A stretch of DNA of 11,804 nt from Nitrospirota bacterium. Its GTDB lineage: Bacteria; Nitrospirota; Thermodesulfovibrionia; Thermodesulfovibrionales; Magnetobacteriaceae. The stretch spans positions 1-11,804 of the forward strand of contig JADFXZ010000063.1 of NCBI GenBank assembly GCA_015233265.1, in the 5' to 3' direction. This document shows positions 1-6,931 of the stretch, one piece after another. The position numbers and the translations under genes are program-made. Position 1 is the stretch's first letter. Every line of letters begins with the position of its first letter. Under the pieces are notes generated by a model. That model was not told the DNA's origin. It was given only the letters and a program-made list of their open reading frames with translations, and did no database searches.

Positions 1-120
1 TTGGCTGCTTCATGACCGCAAGTCTGAAAATTGGTAGTTTATGGACAGACTCTAATTAGAGGCCTACGGTTTTACGACAGGCTCAGAATACATTGACTTG
101 GTCAGATTGAGGATGGTTCG

Positions 121-139
121 TAATTCTATGGCAGAATTA
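121..139. terminator. Short perfect hairpin just after the GNAT gene
   Basis: A 7-bp perfect inverted repeat, TAATTCT/AGAATTA with the loop ATGGC, lies six bases beyond the stop codon of the last gene of the kamA operon. It could end or stabilise the operon transcript. The stem is AT-rich and no T-run follows it on the minus strand, so it is not a classical intrinsic terminator. The remaining bases 1-120 hold only a 12-bp palindrome, CTCTAATTAGAG at 50-61, and no gene that I can recognise. Confidence 0.3.
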
Positions 140-144
140 TTGTC

Positions 145-648
145 TCAGCGGATTGTTTTCATAAACACAGCCTTGTTGTCGTTTTCGGCATAGTAGTGTG
201 GCACAGTGGCCGTGCATAGATAGCCGTGTTTTACATAAAACTCGCGGGCTGGTTTATAGCAGTCTTTCGTTGAGGTCTCTATGTAAACAAATTTTCCACC
301 GGAGTCAGTTATACGCCTTTGCGCCTCTTCTATCAGCAGCCCGGCCGCGCCTGTGCGCTGCATGTCCTTTCGCACTGCAATCCAGTAGATGTCATACCCG
401 GACTCAGTCATCGTGATGGGGCCGTAGCATATGTAGCCTATGACTGCCTGATGGTCGAGGTCAGCAAATATAAACTGGTATTCGCTTTGTCCTTTCTTTG
501 TGAGGTTATCATCAAGCAGCTCGACAGCCACAGCAATCTCCCGCGGGTGGAACACTTCGGTGGAATCGAGGATTTGCCTCACCGCATCAATGTCGGCGTG
601 TGTGGCCGACTGCCTTAGTGTAATCGATTGGCCGGGCTGAGGTTTCAT
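145..648 (-). CDS. GNAT family N-acetyltransferase, last gene of kamA operon
   Basis: A 167-residue single-domain GNAT protein expected to transfer an acetyl group from acetyl-CoA to an amine in the cytoplasm. The acetyl-CoA pyrophosphate loop is visible as QRTGAA at residues 97-102, at the start of the helix after the central beta strands. The C-terminal motif AREFYVKHGY lies at 134-143. The N-terminal half contains the usual helix pair (about 16-50). The ATG overlaps the stop of the upstream ATP-grasp gene as ATGA, which implies translational coupling; a GAGG sits about 12 nt upstream. Following a lysine 2,3-aminomutase it invites comparison with AblB, the beta-lysine N6-acetyltransferase of archaea. 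It is much shorter than AblB (about 270 residues from memory) and shows no specific likeness, so the substrate is inferred only: beta-lysine or a beta-lysyl peptide made by the operon. The GNAT call is firm; the substrate is not. Confidence 0.9.
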   Translation of the reverse strand: MKPQPGQSITLRQSATHADIDAVRQILDSTEVFHPREIAVAVELLDDNLTKKGQSEYQFIFADLDHQAVIGYICYGPITMTESGYDIYWIAVRKDMQRTGAAGLLIEEAQRRITDSGGKFVYIETSTKDCYKPAREFYVKHGYLCTATVPHYYAENDNKAVFMKTIR

Positions 649-1622
649 TTATTGCGCGCAGCCTCAATTATCATCCTGACAACATCTGTCTCGCTAAGCC
701 CGGTCTGGGCAGCCGCCGACATATATCCAGACTCATGCGCTATGCAGGGGTTGGCGTTTACCTCGATGACATATACCTGCCCCGAATCATCAACCCGCAT
801 GTCAGCACGTGCGTACCCTCTGAGGCCAAAGGCCCGCCAGCACCTTAATGCCATTTGTCTGAGTTGCGCGATGTTGAGCCCTTCCGGGTTAAATTGCCGT
901 GGTGTGCGATTGTACTCGAATGACTCAGGCAGCCATTTTGCGTTGTAACCAACTATTGCGGGTTTGTCTGCGGGCCAGTCCTCAAATAATATCTCAGCTA
1001 TCGGAAAGACCTCTAACTCACCGCCGCTGCGTTCGATGATTGAGACATTTAACTCTCTGCCCTTAATATATTCCTCTATCAGAAGCGGCTGTTTGTGTAT
1101 GGCAATGGTCTCAGGCAATGATTCTATGAGTTTTGTATTGTCTGTAAAGACTGATGAGTCGTCGATGCCAACTGAGGCGTCTTCACACGCTGGTTTCACA
1201 ATGTATGTGCGGCCAACCCTAAGAGTTGGAGTTACGCCGTCATAAACATGCCACCTTGGTGTTGGAATACCGGCAGCCACCATCACAGACTTAGCGGTAA
1301 TTTTATTTGTCGTAGTTAAGAGGGCATCGTATGGGCAGCCCGTAAAGGAAAATCCGGCAAGCTCAATAAGGCCGCACACGGCGGGAAAGAGCCGCTGCCC
1401 CCGGTCATGACTTTCAACTAAATTAAACACCACATCGGGCGAAAACTCAGCCAGCCGCGTAATCAGCTTATTAAGGCCGCTAAGAGCGCCCTCTATGGCA
1501 AATGTACCATGCTCATAGCCAAGCGCTTGCAATGCCCCTGTGACAACAGCGACCTCTTCAAGCAGATCCTCGGAGTCTGGCCTGCCCTCTATGATTGGCT
1601 CATGAATGATTGCTATTTTCAT
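645..1622 (-). CDS. D-Ala-D-Ala ligase-like ATP-grasp enzyme (second ligase of the operon)
   Basis: A 325-residue ATP-grasp carboxylate-amine ligase of the D-alanine--D-alanine ligase superfamily. Such enzymes activate a carboxylate as acyl phosphate and couple it to an amine. Visible elements are the N-terminal strand MKIAIIHEP, the DVVFNLVE motif (63-70), the ATP-binding lysine segment VKPACEDASVGID (142-154), GRELNVSI (188-195), and the metal-binding end ARADMRVD (271-278) followed by EVNANP (287-292). The last motif continues as CIAHESGYMSAA instead of the LPGMT typical of true Ddl, so a cell-wall role is unlikely. It overlaps the preceding ligase gene by 23 nt; GAGG lies about 5 nt before its ATG. 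The GNAT gene follows by an ATGA overlap. The context suggests amide bond formation with beta-lysine or a product of it. The substrates cannot be read from the sequence. Confidence 0.88.
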   Translation of the reverse strand: MKIAIIHEPIIEGRPDSEDLLEEVAVVTGALQALGYEHGTFAIEGALSGLNKLITRLAEFSPDVVFNLVESHDRGQRLFPAVCGLIELAGFSFTGCPYDALLTTTNKITAKSVMVAAGIPTPRWHVYDGVTPTLRVGRTYIVKPACEDASVGIDDSSVFTDNTKLIESLPETIAIHKQPLLIEEYIKGRELNVSIIERSGGELEVFPIAEILFEDWPADKPAIVGYNAKWLPESFEYNRTPRQFNPEGLNIAQLRQMALRCWRAFGLRGYARADMRVDDSGQVYVIEVNANPCIAHESGYMSAAAQTGLSETDVVRMIIEAARNK

Positions 1623-2622
1623 AGATGCCTCGCTGCCGGTTATCGGCTTTGCGCATTAGGGCAGATTGAATAATACTCGAAATCAGCTCATCATAGCCAA
1701 TGCCGTTTAGGGCACACAGTATGGGCAGATCAGAGTGCGAGGGGTTGAGGCCGGCAAGCGGGTTTATCTCGATAAACGAAAGATGCCCGTTGGAGTCGCC
1801 TTTTAAGTCAACCCTGCCCGCATCCCTGCATCCAATAGCCCTGTAGGCCGCTACCGCTATCTCAGACGCCTCTTTTTCAATCGCCTCATCACGGCAGAGT
1901 TCATACTTGACCCTCTCTTCGCAAAATTCCTTATTGGCATAGGAATACACCAGCGGGTCGGCGTTATCGAGGAGTTTGACCTCCAGGGTTCCCACCGCCC
2001 GGGCATTTTTGCCTGTGCCTATAACTCCTACCGTAAATTCTCTCCCTGGCAGATAGTCCTCAACAATGGCCGGCTGATTGTATGTGTTTAGAATGAACTG
2101 GCAGCGGTCTTTAAATGCCGCTTCACTGTAGACTATGGAGTCGGTATCGATGCCCTTGCCCGTGCCTTCGCAGAGGGGTTTTATAAACAACGGCCGGCCT
2201 TTTAATGGCATAAAGGATGTGAAATCCATCGAATCAATAACGATATAATCTGGAGTCGGCACGCCGTGGGCGCGCACTACGGCCTTTGCTATCGCCTTGT
2301 CCAGTGACAGGGCAAGCGTAAGCGGGTCGCTGAATGTATAGTCAATGGCATAGGCCTCAAGCAGGGCAGGAATCTGTGCCTCTCTGCTCCTTCCATACAA
2401 CCCCTCAGAGATGTTGAACACCAGGTCCCAGGTCACTCCGGCTGCGAGCCTCTCTACAAGACTCCTGATATTGCCTATGAGCGAGACCGTGCAACCGGTA
2501 TTTTTTATGGCCTGCACGAGACAGTCTATCGTCTGTTCGGAGTCAAACTCGGCGGTCTGCTCTTGGGAGAATCCAAGCTGTTGGTAGTGCCTTCTGAGGT
2601 CAAATGTCAAGCCTATGTTCAT
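1600..2622 (-). CDS. D-Ala-D-Ala ligase-like ATP-grasp enzyme (first ligase of the operon)
   Basis: A 340-residue ATP-grasp ligase, nearer to canonical Ddl than its downstream neighbour. It shows DLVFNISEG (66-74) with an acidic residue where Ddl binds its first substrate, the ATP-binding segment IKPLCEGTGKGID (147-159), GREFTVGVIG (193-202), GRVDLKGD (269-276), and a metal-binding segment EINPLAGLNP (285-294) resembling the Ddl EVNTLPGMT. The C-terminal tail after about residue 315 is polar. Its ATG overlaps the kamA stop as ATGA, and GGAAAAGG precedes it. Two dissimilar ligases side by side behind an aminomutase look like a small non-ribosomal peptide pathway rather than peptidoglycan synthesis. 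There are no mur or fts genes nearby. Automated pipelines would probably label it ddl; I leave the symbol blank because the context argues against that role. Confidence 0.88.
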   Translation of the reverse strand: MNIGLTFDLRRHYQQLGFSQEQTAEFDSEQTIDCLVQAIKNTGCTVSLIGNIRSLVERLAAGVTWDLVFNISEGLYGRSREAQIPALLEAYAIDYTFSDPLTLALSLDKAIAKAVVRAHGVPTPDYIVIDSMDFTSFMPLKGRPLFIKPLCEGTGKGIDTDSIVYSEAAFKDRCQFILNTYNQPAIVEDYLPGREFTVGVIGTGKNARAVGTLEVKLLDNADPLVYSYANKEFCEERVKYELCRDEAIEKEASEIAVAAYRAIGCRDAGRVDLKGDSNGHLSFIEINPLAGLNPSHSDLPILCALNGIGYDELISSIIQSALMRKADNRQRGIYENSNHS

Positions 2623-3920
2623 TGCGCCTTTTCCGCAGAAAACAAGGTCCTTTCCTTTCTTCTTTTATATCTGGCCGCGTCAACGGGGACTTTGCAGTTT
2701 TTGGCCTGCCGCGCCGGACGTGGATCTCTATCTACGGGATTGTGATATTTGATAATCATCCCCTCGTAGTTTCTCAGGGTTACCTCGTCATCGGTGGCAG
2801 AAAGCAGATAAAACGGTTGAAGCGGCACCTTGCCGCCGCCCCCGGGGGCATCCACCACAAATGTCGGAACGCAGAGGCCGCCCGTAAATCCTCGCATCTG
2901 CTCAATTATCTCTATACCTTTCCATACGCTTGTCCTGAAGTGCTCGACAGCTCTCACCGGGTCGCACTGATAGAGGTAATATGGCCTGACCATTATCCTC
3001 TGAAGCGCGTGGCACAGTGCTTTCATCGTATCAACCGAGTCGTTAACGCCCTTGAGTAAGACGGACTGGTTAGATACCGGTATTCCCGCCCTTAGAATCT
3101 TATCGCAGGCCTCTTGTGCCTCTGGTGTTACCTCACGCGGGTGGTTAAATTGCGTATTAATCCACAGCGGCCTGTGTCTGGACAACATACCGGCAAGCTC
3201 ATCAGTTATCCTCATTGGCAGGACGACCGGGATTCTTGTCCCGATTCTTATTACCTCAAGGTGGGAAATCGTCCTTAATTCCCCCAAAAACCAATCCAGC
3301 ATCTCTATGTTCAAAGTCAGCGGGTCGCCGCCGGATATTACAACCTCTCTAACCTCCGGCACACACCTTACGTAGTTTACCATCGCAAGCAAGTCTTTTT
3401 TGCTTCTTATAGACTCCCCATCCTGCCATATCCTCTTTCTCGTACAGTGGCGGCAGTACACGGCACAGGAATTAGTAACCAACATCAGCACCCTGTCGGG
3501 ATACCTGTGAACAAGGCCGGCAATCTGAGTGTCGTCTTCCTCTCCAAGCGGGTCACAATCGCCCACGCTTGCATATTCTATCTCCTTAAGGTCTGGAACA
3601 CACTGCTGTCGTATCGGGTCATGAGGGTCAGTCCAGTCAATCAAGGACAAGTAGTACGGGGTTATGCAATAGTGGTACTTGTCAATTAACTGTTTGTATT
3701 TTGCCGCGTGTTGAGGTTTTAAGTCGAATAATGCCGAGAGGGCATGTACAGACCTGAGCCTGTTTGACAGCTGCCAGTACCAGTCACTCCAGTCATCTGC
3801 AGTTACGGAGGGCCACAATTTCCGGACTATCGAGCTTGAGGGCGCAAGCTGATAGTCGAAAAGTTGAGCGCTTTGCAAGCTCGGAGGTTCTTCCTCCTGC
3901 GAAAGGGTAGTGTTTTTCAT
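2619..3920 (-). CDS. kamA: Lysine 2,3-aminomutase (KamA family radical SAM/PLP enzyme)
   Basis: A 433-residue radical-SAM, PLP-dependent aminomutase that converts L-lysine to L-beta-lysine. The [4Fe-4S] motif CAVYCRHC supplies C152, C156 and C159; SGGDP (196-200) is the SAM-binding region; the PLP lysine is K364 in DAPGGGGK. Substrate choice can be read: the Clostridium enzyme uses D293 and D330 to hold the lysine side-chain amine, and glutamate 2,3-aminomutase replaces them with Lys and Asn. Here both are Asp, D320 in YQCD and D357 in VVDAPGGGGK, with the same 37-residue spacing, so lysine is the likely substrate. The length fits true LAM and exceeds the roughly 340 residues of EpmB. GGAGA precedes the ATG. 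It is the first gene of the operon, about 58 nt behind the inferred start site of the sigma54 promoter. The family call is very safe and lysine specificity probable. Confidence 0.93.
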   Translation of the reverse strand: MKNTTLSQEEEPPSLQSAQLFDYQLAPSSSIVRKLWPSVTADDWSDWYWQLSNRLRSVHALSALFDLKPQHAAKYKQLIDKYHYCITPYYLSLIDWTDPHDPIRQQCVPDLKEIEYASVGDCDPLGEEDDTQIAGLVHRYPDRVLMLVTNSCAVYCRHCTRKRIWQDGESIRSKKDLLAMVNYVRCVPEVREVVISGGDPLTLNIEMLDWFLGELRTISHLEVIRIGTRIPVVLPMRITDELAGMLSRHRPLWINTQFNHPREVTPEAQEACDKILRAGIPVSNQSVLLKGVNDSVDTMKALCHALQRIMVRPYYLYQCDPVRAVEHFRTSVWKGIEIIEQMRGFTGGLCVPTFVVDAPGGGGKVPLQPFYLLSATDDEVTLRNYEGMIIKYHNPVDRDPRPARQAKNCKVPVDAARYKRRKERTLFSAEKAQ

Positions 3921-3989
3921 AAGTCTCCGGTGTGTGCTCAGAAAATTAGCCCTCCAGAATGGTGGGCTTGATGCGCCTTTTTATTATAA

Positions 3990-4004
3990 GCAATAAACAT
4001 GCCA
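3990..4004 (-). promoter_or_regulatory. Sigma54 (-24/-12) promoter of the kamA operon
   Basis: On the minus strand this reads TGGCATG-TTTA-TTGC followed by T. It matches the RpoN consensus TGGCACG-N4-TTGCW at all positions but one, with the invariant GG and GC exactly 10 bases apart. It points towards kamA, and the inferred start near 3978 leaves a leader of about 58 nt. The gene just upstream encodes a sigma54 activator, and a palindromic candidate activator site lies about 118 bp above the start site, a normal enhancer distance. Confidence 0.82.
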
Positions 4005-4088
4005 GACAAAAGTATTATTTTAGCCGATAATGCCACGCCCTTCAGGCGGCTTTTACGGCACTTGGCGCTTGCAATGGCATCAAGCACA

Positions 4089-4103
4089 GCGCCATTATGG
4101 CAC
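4089..4103. promoter_or_regulatory. Palindromic candidate activator site upstream of the sigma54 promoter
   Basis: The core GCCATTATGGC is an 11-bp palindrome. Read on the minus strand, the full stretch GTGCCATAATGGCGC closely matches the two palindromes in front of the response regulator gene (5525-5547 and 5571-5583). Its centre is about 118 bp from the inferred kamA start, as expected for an upstream activating sequence of a Fis-type sigma54 activator. A weaker half-site, ATAATGCCAC, lies at 4028-4037. The rest of 3921-4132 contains no gene. Confidence 0.65.
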
Positions 4104-4132
4104 GATTGCCGCGGATGCAATTCAGGCACATT

Positions 4133-5494
4133 TCACGAAGATGACTGCCTTATTTCCTTTATCTTTCTGTGAAGGGTTCTCAGTCCAAGTCCCAGCGCCC
4201 TGGCAGCGGCGGTCTTATTTCCTTTTGTCCGCTCAAGGGTCAGGCGTATGAGTTCACGCTCGACCTCGGGGAGTGTCAGGTTGTGGGAGATTCGATAGCA
4301 GTCGCTGTGAGCCGGCTCTGACATAAGCAGAAACGCTGGCAGATAACTGGACTCGATGAAATCCTTTTTTGCCAGAGCCATAGCGGACTCAAGAGCGTTT
4401 TCAAGTTCTCTGACGTTGCCAGGCCACTGGTAGCTCAGGAGTGTCTGCATCGCGTCCTTCGATATGCCTTTAATTTTATAGCCCTTCTCTTCATTTAATT
4501 TATTTATAAAAAAGGTGGCAAGAAGTGGAAAATCCTCTTTTCTTTCTCTGAGCGCTGGCAGTTCTATCTTGACCACATTGAGACGATAGTACAAATCGTC
4601 TCTGAAGGCACCCTCGTCGATGAGTTTTCTGAGGTCACGGTTTGTGGCAGCGATAACCCTGACATCGACTTTTATGGTCTCATTGCCGCCAACGCGCTCA
4701 AATTCTTTCTCCTGGAGGATTCTCAGGAGCTTAATCTGCGTGCCAAGCGGCAGGTCGGCTATCTCATCGAGAAATATCGTGCCGCCGTTTGCCAGCTCAA
4801 AACGCCCCTGCCTGCGCGCCGCAGCCCCCGTAAAGGCGCCCTTTTCGTGTCCAAATAGTTCAGATTCCAAGATACCCTCGTTGAAAACGGCGCAGTTTAC
4901 TTTGACATAGGGTTTTGAAGAGCGGTCACTGTTATAGTGAATCGCGTTTGCTATCATCTCCTTGCCTGTGCCGGTTTCGCCGGTCAATAATATGTTTACG
5001 TTTTTGGCGGCCACAGAGGCCACAATATCTATGATATACTGCATGGCCTTGCTGCGGCCAATTATATTTCCATAGTTTACGCGCTCTTTGAACTTCTTTT
5101 CCAGTTTCGTCTTCTCGACGTACAAGGTCTGTTTTTCAGCGGCCTTTTCGATTACCGCCATCAGGAGTTTCATGTTAATGGGAAACTCATAGAAATCATA
5201 AGCTCCGGCCTTCATCGCCTCTATCGCCCTGGACAGGGGTGCGCGTTCGGAAAGAAAAATTATCTCGACATCAGGTCTGGCCGCCTTAATTTTATTAAGG
5301 AAACTGAGACTGTCGACGTTGCGTAAATTAAAGTCGCACAGCACGATATTAACGGGTTCTTTGTGTAATATCTTGAAGGTTTCCTTTGCTGATGACGCCG
5401 AAAACAATTTAATCTTTTTTCTCTTTAAATAATTTTTGGCCTTCTCCCACGCTGGCTTTTCATGCCCTTCTACAACCAATACACTAAGCTCCAT
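4133..5494 (-). CDS. Sigma54-dependent response regulator (REC-AAA+-Fis HTH), atypical receiver
   Basis: A 453-residue NtrC-type activator. The receiver covers about residues 1-118 with phospho-acceptor candidate D54. The AAA+ domain (about 145-365) has Walker A GETGTGKE (172-179), the sigma54-contacting loop GAFTGA (219-224) and Walker B TIFLDE (239-244). A Fis-type HTH (about 424-447) ends the protein. I prefer the ATG at 5494 to the in-frame GTG at 5506: GGAGAG lies 4 nt before the ATG, and the shorter form starts on the first receiver strand. The receiver is degenerate: the usual acidic pair is E9-G10, and the conserved lysine before Pro is F104 (EFP instead of a KP motif). Classical phosphorylation switching may therefore be altered. 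No histidine kinase gene is in the window. A sigma54 promoter and a copy of the site found before this gene lie immediately downstream, so the kamA operon is the likely target. Confidence 0.93.
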   Translation of the reverse strand: MELSVLVVEGHEKPAWEKAKNYLKRKKIKLFSASSAKETFKILHKEPVNIVLCDFNLRNVDSLSFLNKIKAARPDVEIIFLSERAPLSRAIEAMKAGAYDFYEFPINMKLLMAVIEKAAEKQTLYVEKTKLEKKFKERVNYGNIIGRSKAMQYIIDIVASVAAKNVNILLTGETGTGKEMIANAIHYNSDRSSKPYVKVNCAVFNEGILESELFGHEKGAFTGAAARRQGRFELANGGTIFLDEIADLPLGTQIKLLRILQEKEFERVGGNETIKVDVRVIAATNRDLRKLIDEGAFRDDLYYRLNVVKIELPALRERKEDFPLLATFFINKLNEEKGYKIKGISKDAMQTLLSYQWPGNVRELENALESAMALAKKDFIESSYLPAFLLMSEPAHSDCYRISHNLTLPEVERELIRLTLERTKGNKTAAARALGLGLRTLHRKIKEIRQSSS

Positions 5495-5524
5495 GTGTCT
5501 CTCCACGGATTAAACGATCAAAAC

Positions 5525-5547
5525 TATAGTGCCATAATGACACTATA
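5525..5547. promoter_or_regulatory. 23-bp palindrome before the regulator gene (site A)
   Basis: An odd-centred inverted repeat around position 5536 with 10 of 11 symmetric pairs matching; the only mismatch is 5532/5540. Its core GTGCCATAATGACAC resembles the site above the kamA promoter. It is centred about 42 bp before the regulator ATG, where it could cover the regulator's own promoter, which suggests autoregulation. Confidence 0.65.
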
Positions 5548-5570
5548 TATGAAATCAACACACATTATCA

Positions 5571-5583
5571 TGCCATAATGGCA
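5571..5583. promoter_or_regulatory. 13-bp palindrome before the regulator gene (site B)
   Basis: TGCCATAATGGCA is symmetric about position 5577. Its centre is 41 bp, close to four helical turns, from site A at 5536, so two dimers could bind on the same DNA face. It shares the core with site A and with the site at 4089-4103. Confidence 0.65.
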
Positions 5584-5594
5584 CTAATTGTGAG

Positions 5595-5622
5595 AATCCC
5601 CTTGCCGCACAATCAAGGGATT
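5595..5622. terminator. Stem-loop between L,D-transpeptidase stop and regulator gene
   Basis: AATCCCCTTG (5595-5604) pairs with CAAGGGATT (5614-5622) with one bulged C and a 9-nt loop. It starts about 11 bases beyond the stop codon of the L,D-transpeptidase gene, so it may end that transcript. The flanking T-rich run (TTTTATTGTTTTT) is on the plus-strand side, so as an intrinsic terminator it would work better in the plus direction. Its role for the minus-strand genes is uncertain. Confidence 0.35.
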
Positions 5623-5632
5623 TTATTGTTTT

Positions 5633-6931
5633 TCAGGTCGCGCGCCACCCCTCTTCCACTATCTTATAATCTCCAGGGCAGCCGCTCAGTACCAGAGTCT
5701 TAATGCCCTTGTCAGAAACTACCCCCGATGTGTACTTCTGTATAAACGAAACCACTATTTTCCCGGGTGAGACAAACTTTAGTTTTATGTCTGATAGGTT
5801 GATTTTAATGGAGTTTGTATTATTAAACAGGCCTTCTTTGTGTGCCTTCCACTGTTTTATGTCCATATTTTCCGACCTGAATGAGCCGCTGTAGTAAGAT
5901 ATGTACTTTTCTATGTCTCTGGCCTGCCACACGTCTTTCCATTTATTGAGGGTCGTGATAACGTCCTTTTCGATAACAGGTTCCACATCGAGCTTTGTAA
6001 ACTCCTCGGCAATTATTCTGTAATCTCCTTCTTTTTCAGCCAGGAGGTAGAGCTTCTTGGCTCCGTAGGACAGCACGTCACCGGAGCAGTAGAACTGGTC
6101 AAATGTGTACATGAGTTTAGTGGAGTTTTCCTTAAAGATATTCACGTTTGAGACGATGACCTTTCTTGTTTGGTTTAGAGCCATGATTTGTTTCTTTTTG
6201 TTCAGATAACTCTCTGCGGTGAGGCCCTCATTGCCCCTGAAGTTGGCACTGAAATAGCTCGCAAATCCGTTGTAATCACCTTTTTCCCACGACGAGATAT
6301 AAGCTTTAAACATATCCATGTATTCTTTTTTGTGTTTTGCATATTCTTCGGCATTGAGAAACTCAATATTATCAGATATGATTACAGGTGTGCCTGGTAA
6401 AAGTGTTGATTTAAGACTTGCCAAATCGCTGTTTGCCAAGGAGATGCACCCCTGCGTCTTTTCATTATCTCGTCCGGCGCCGCGGCCATGTATCCAGATG
6501 CCGTGGCCGGTTTTACCCTTGATTTTATCCATAATATTTGGATAATTCAGCTTGAAGGCACCATCGCCGTAGATGGCGGCGTTGAGTTTTTTCGGAGGCA
6601 TATAGCCTGTGATATAGTAAAACCCCTCGGGGGTCTTGTTGTCGCCTTCTCTGTGCTTATCGCCCGTGTTTCTGCCATACAAGGCGCTATAGGTTTTCGT
6701 AATAAGTGGCAAGTTGTCTTTGACTTGGGCAATGTATAGTTCACTGGTTCGTTTATTGACCAGTAAGACGGTAAACGGATTGCTGGTATCAGTAAAAATA
6801 TTGCCGGAGATAAACTGTGTGGCACCGGCAGCACCGTAGAGCGCGGCCGCTCCAATCAACAGGACAAACACTACCGGCAACCCCGCGGCAAGCAGCAATT
6901 TCCGCACCAAACCTGTTTGCTTTGTTATCAC
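5633..6931 (-). CDS. L,D-transpeptidase (YkuD) with two C-terminal NTF2-like repeats, Cds6-like
   Basis: A 432-residue envelope enzyme. Residues 1-9 are polar or basic and 10-35 hydrophobic, a signal anchor or signal peptide, so the protein acts in the periplasm. The YkuD domain (about 51-187) contains the catalytic His in GIWIHGRG (H148) and the nucleophile in TQGCISL (C162). It would form 3-3 cross-links in peptidoglycan, attach a protein to it, or cleave such bonds. Behind it are two related alpha+beta segments (about 205-312 and 325-431), each beginning with a helix of the type WEKGDYNGFASYFS or WQARDIEKYISYYS and ending in strands with DYRIIAEE or DYKIVEEG. These look like tandem SnoaL/NTF2-like folds, as in Cds6-type transpeptidases. 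The start is GTG, overlapping the cbiB stop as GTGA, with GAGGAA 4 nt before it. The catalytic domain is sure; the repeat assignment is from sequence feel. Confidence 0.88.
   Translation of the reverse strand: MITKQTGLVRKLLLAAGLPVVFVLLIGAAALYGAAGATQFISGNIFTDTSNPFTVLLVNKRTSELYIAQVKDNLPLITKTYSALYGRNTGDKHREGDNKTPEGFYYITGYMPPKKLNAAIYGDGAFKLNYPNIMDKIKGKTGHGIWIHGRGAGRDNEKTQGCISLANSDLASLKSTLLPGTPVIISDNIEFLNAEEYAKHKKEYMDMFKAYISSWEKGDYNGFASYFSANFRGNEGLTAESYLNKKKQIMALNQTRKVIVSNVNIFKENSTKLMYTFDQFYCSGDVLSYGAKKLYLLAEKEGDYRIIAEEFTKLDVEPVIEKDVITTLNKWKDVWQARDIEKYISYYSGSFRSENMDIKQWKAHKEGLFNNTNSIKINLSDIKLKFVSPGKIVVSFIQKYTSGVVSDKGIKTLVLSGCPGDYKIVEEGWRAT

Noticed and set aside
4098..4112. Plus-strand TGGCACG-ATTG-CCGC resembling a second sigma54 promoter
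   Set aside because: The -12 part is poor (CCGC for TTGC), it points into the end of the regulator gene, and no plus-strand gene follows.
3938..4129. 63-codon minus-strand reading frame between kamA and the regulator gene
   Set aside because: It overlaps the sigma54 promoter and the palindromic site, has no convincing ribosome binding site or domain, and its composition does not look like a protein.
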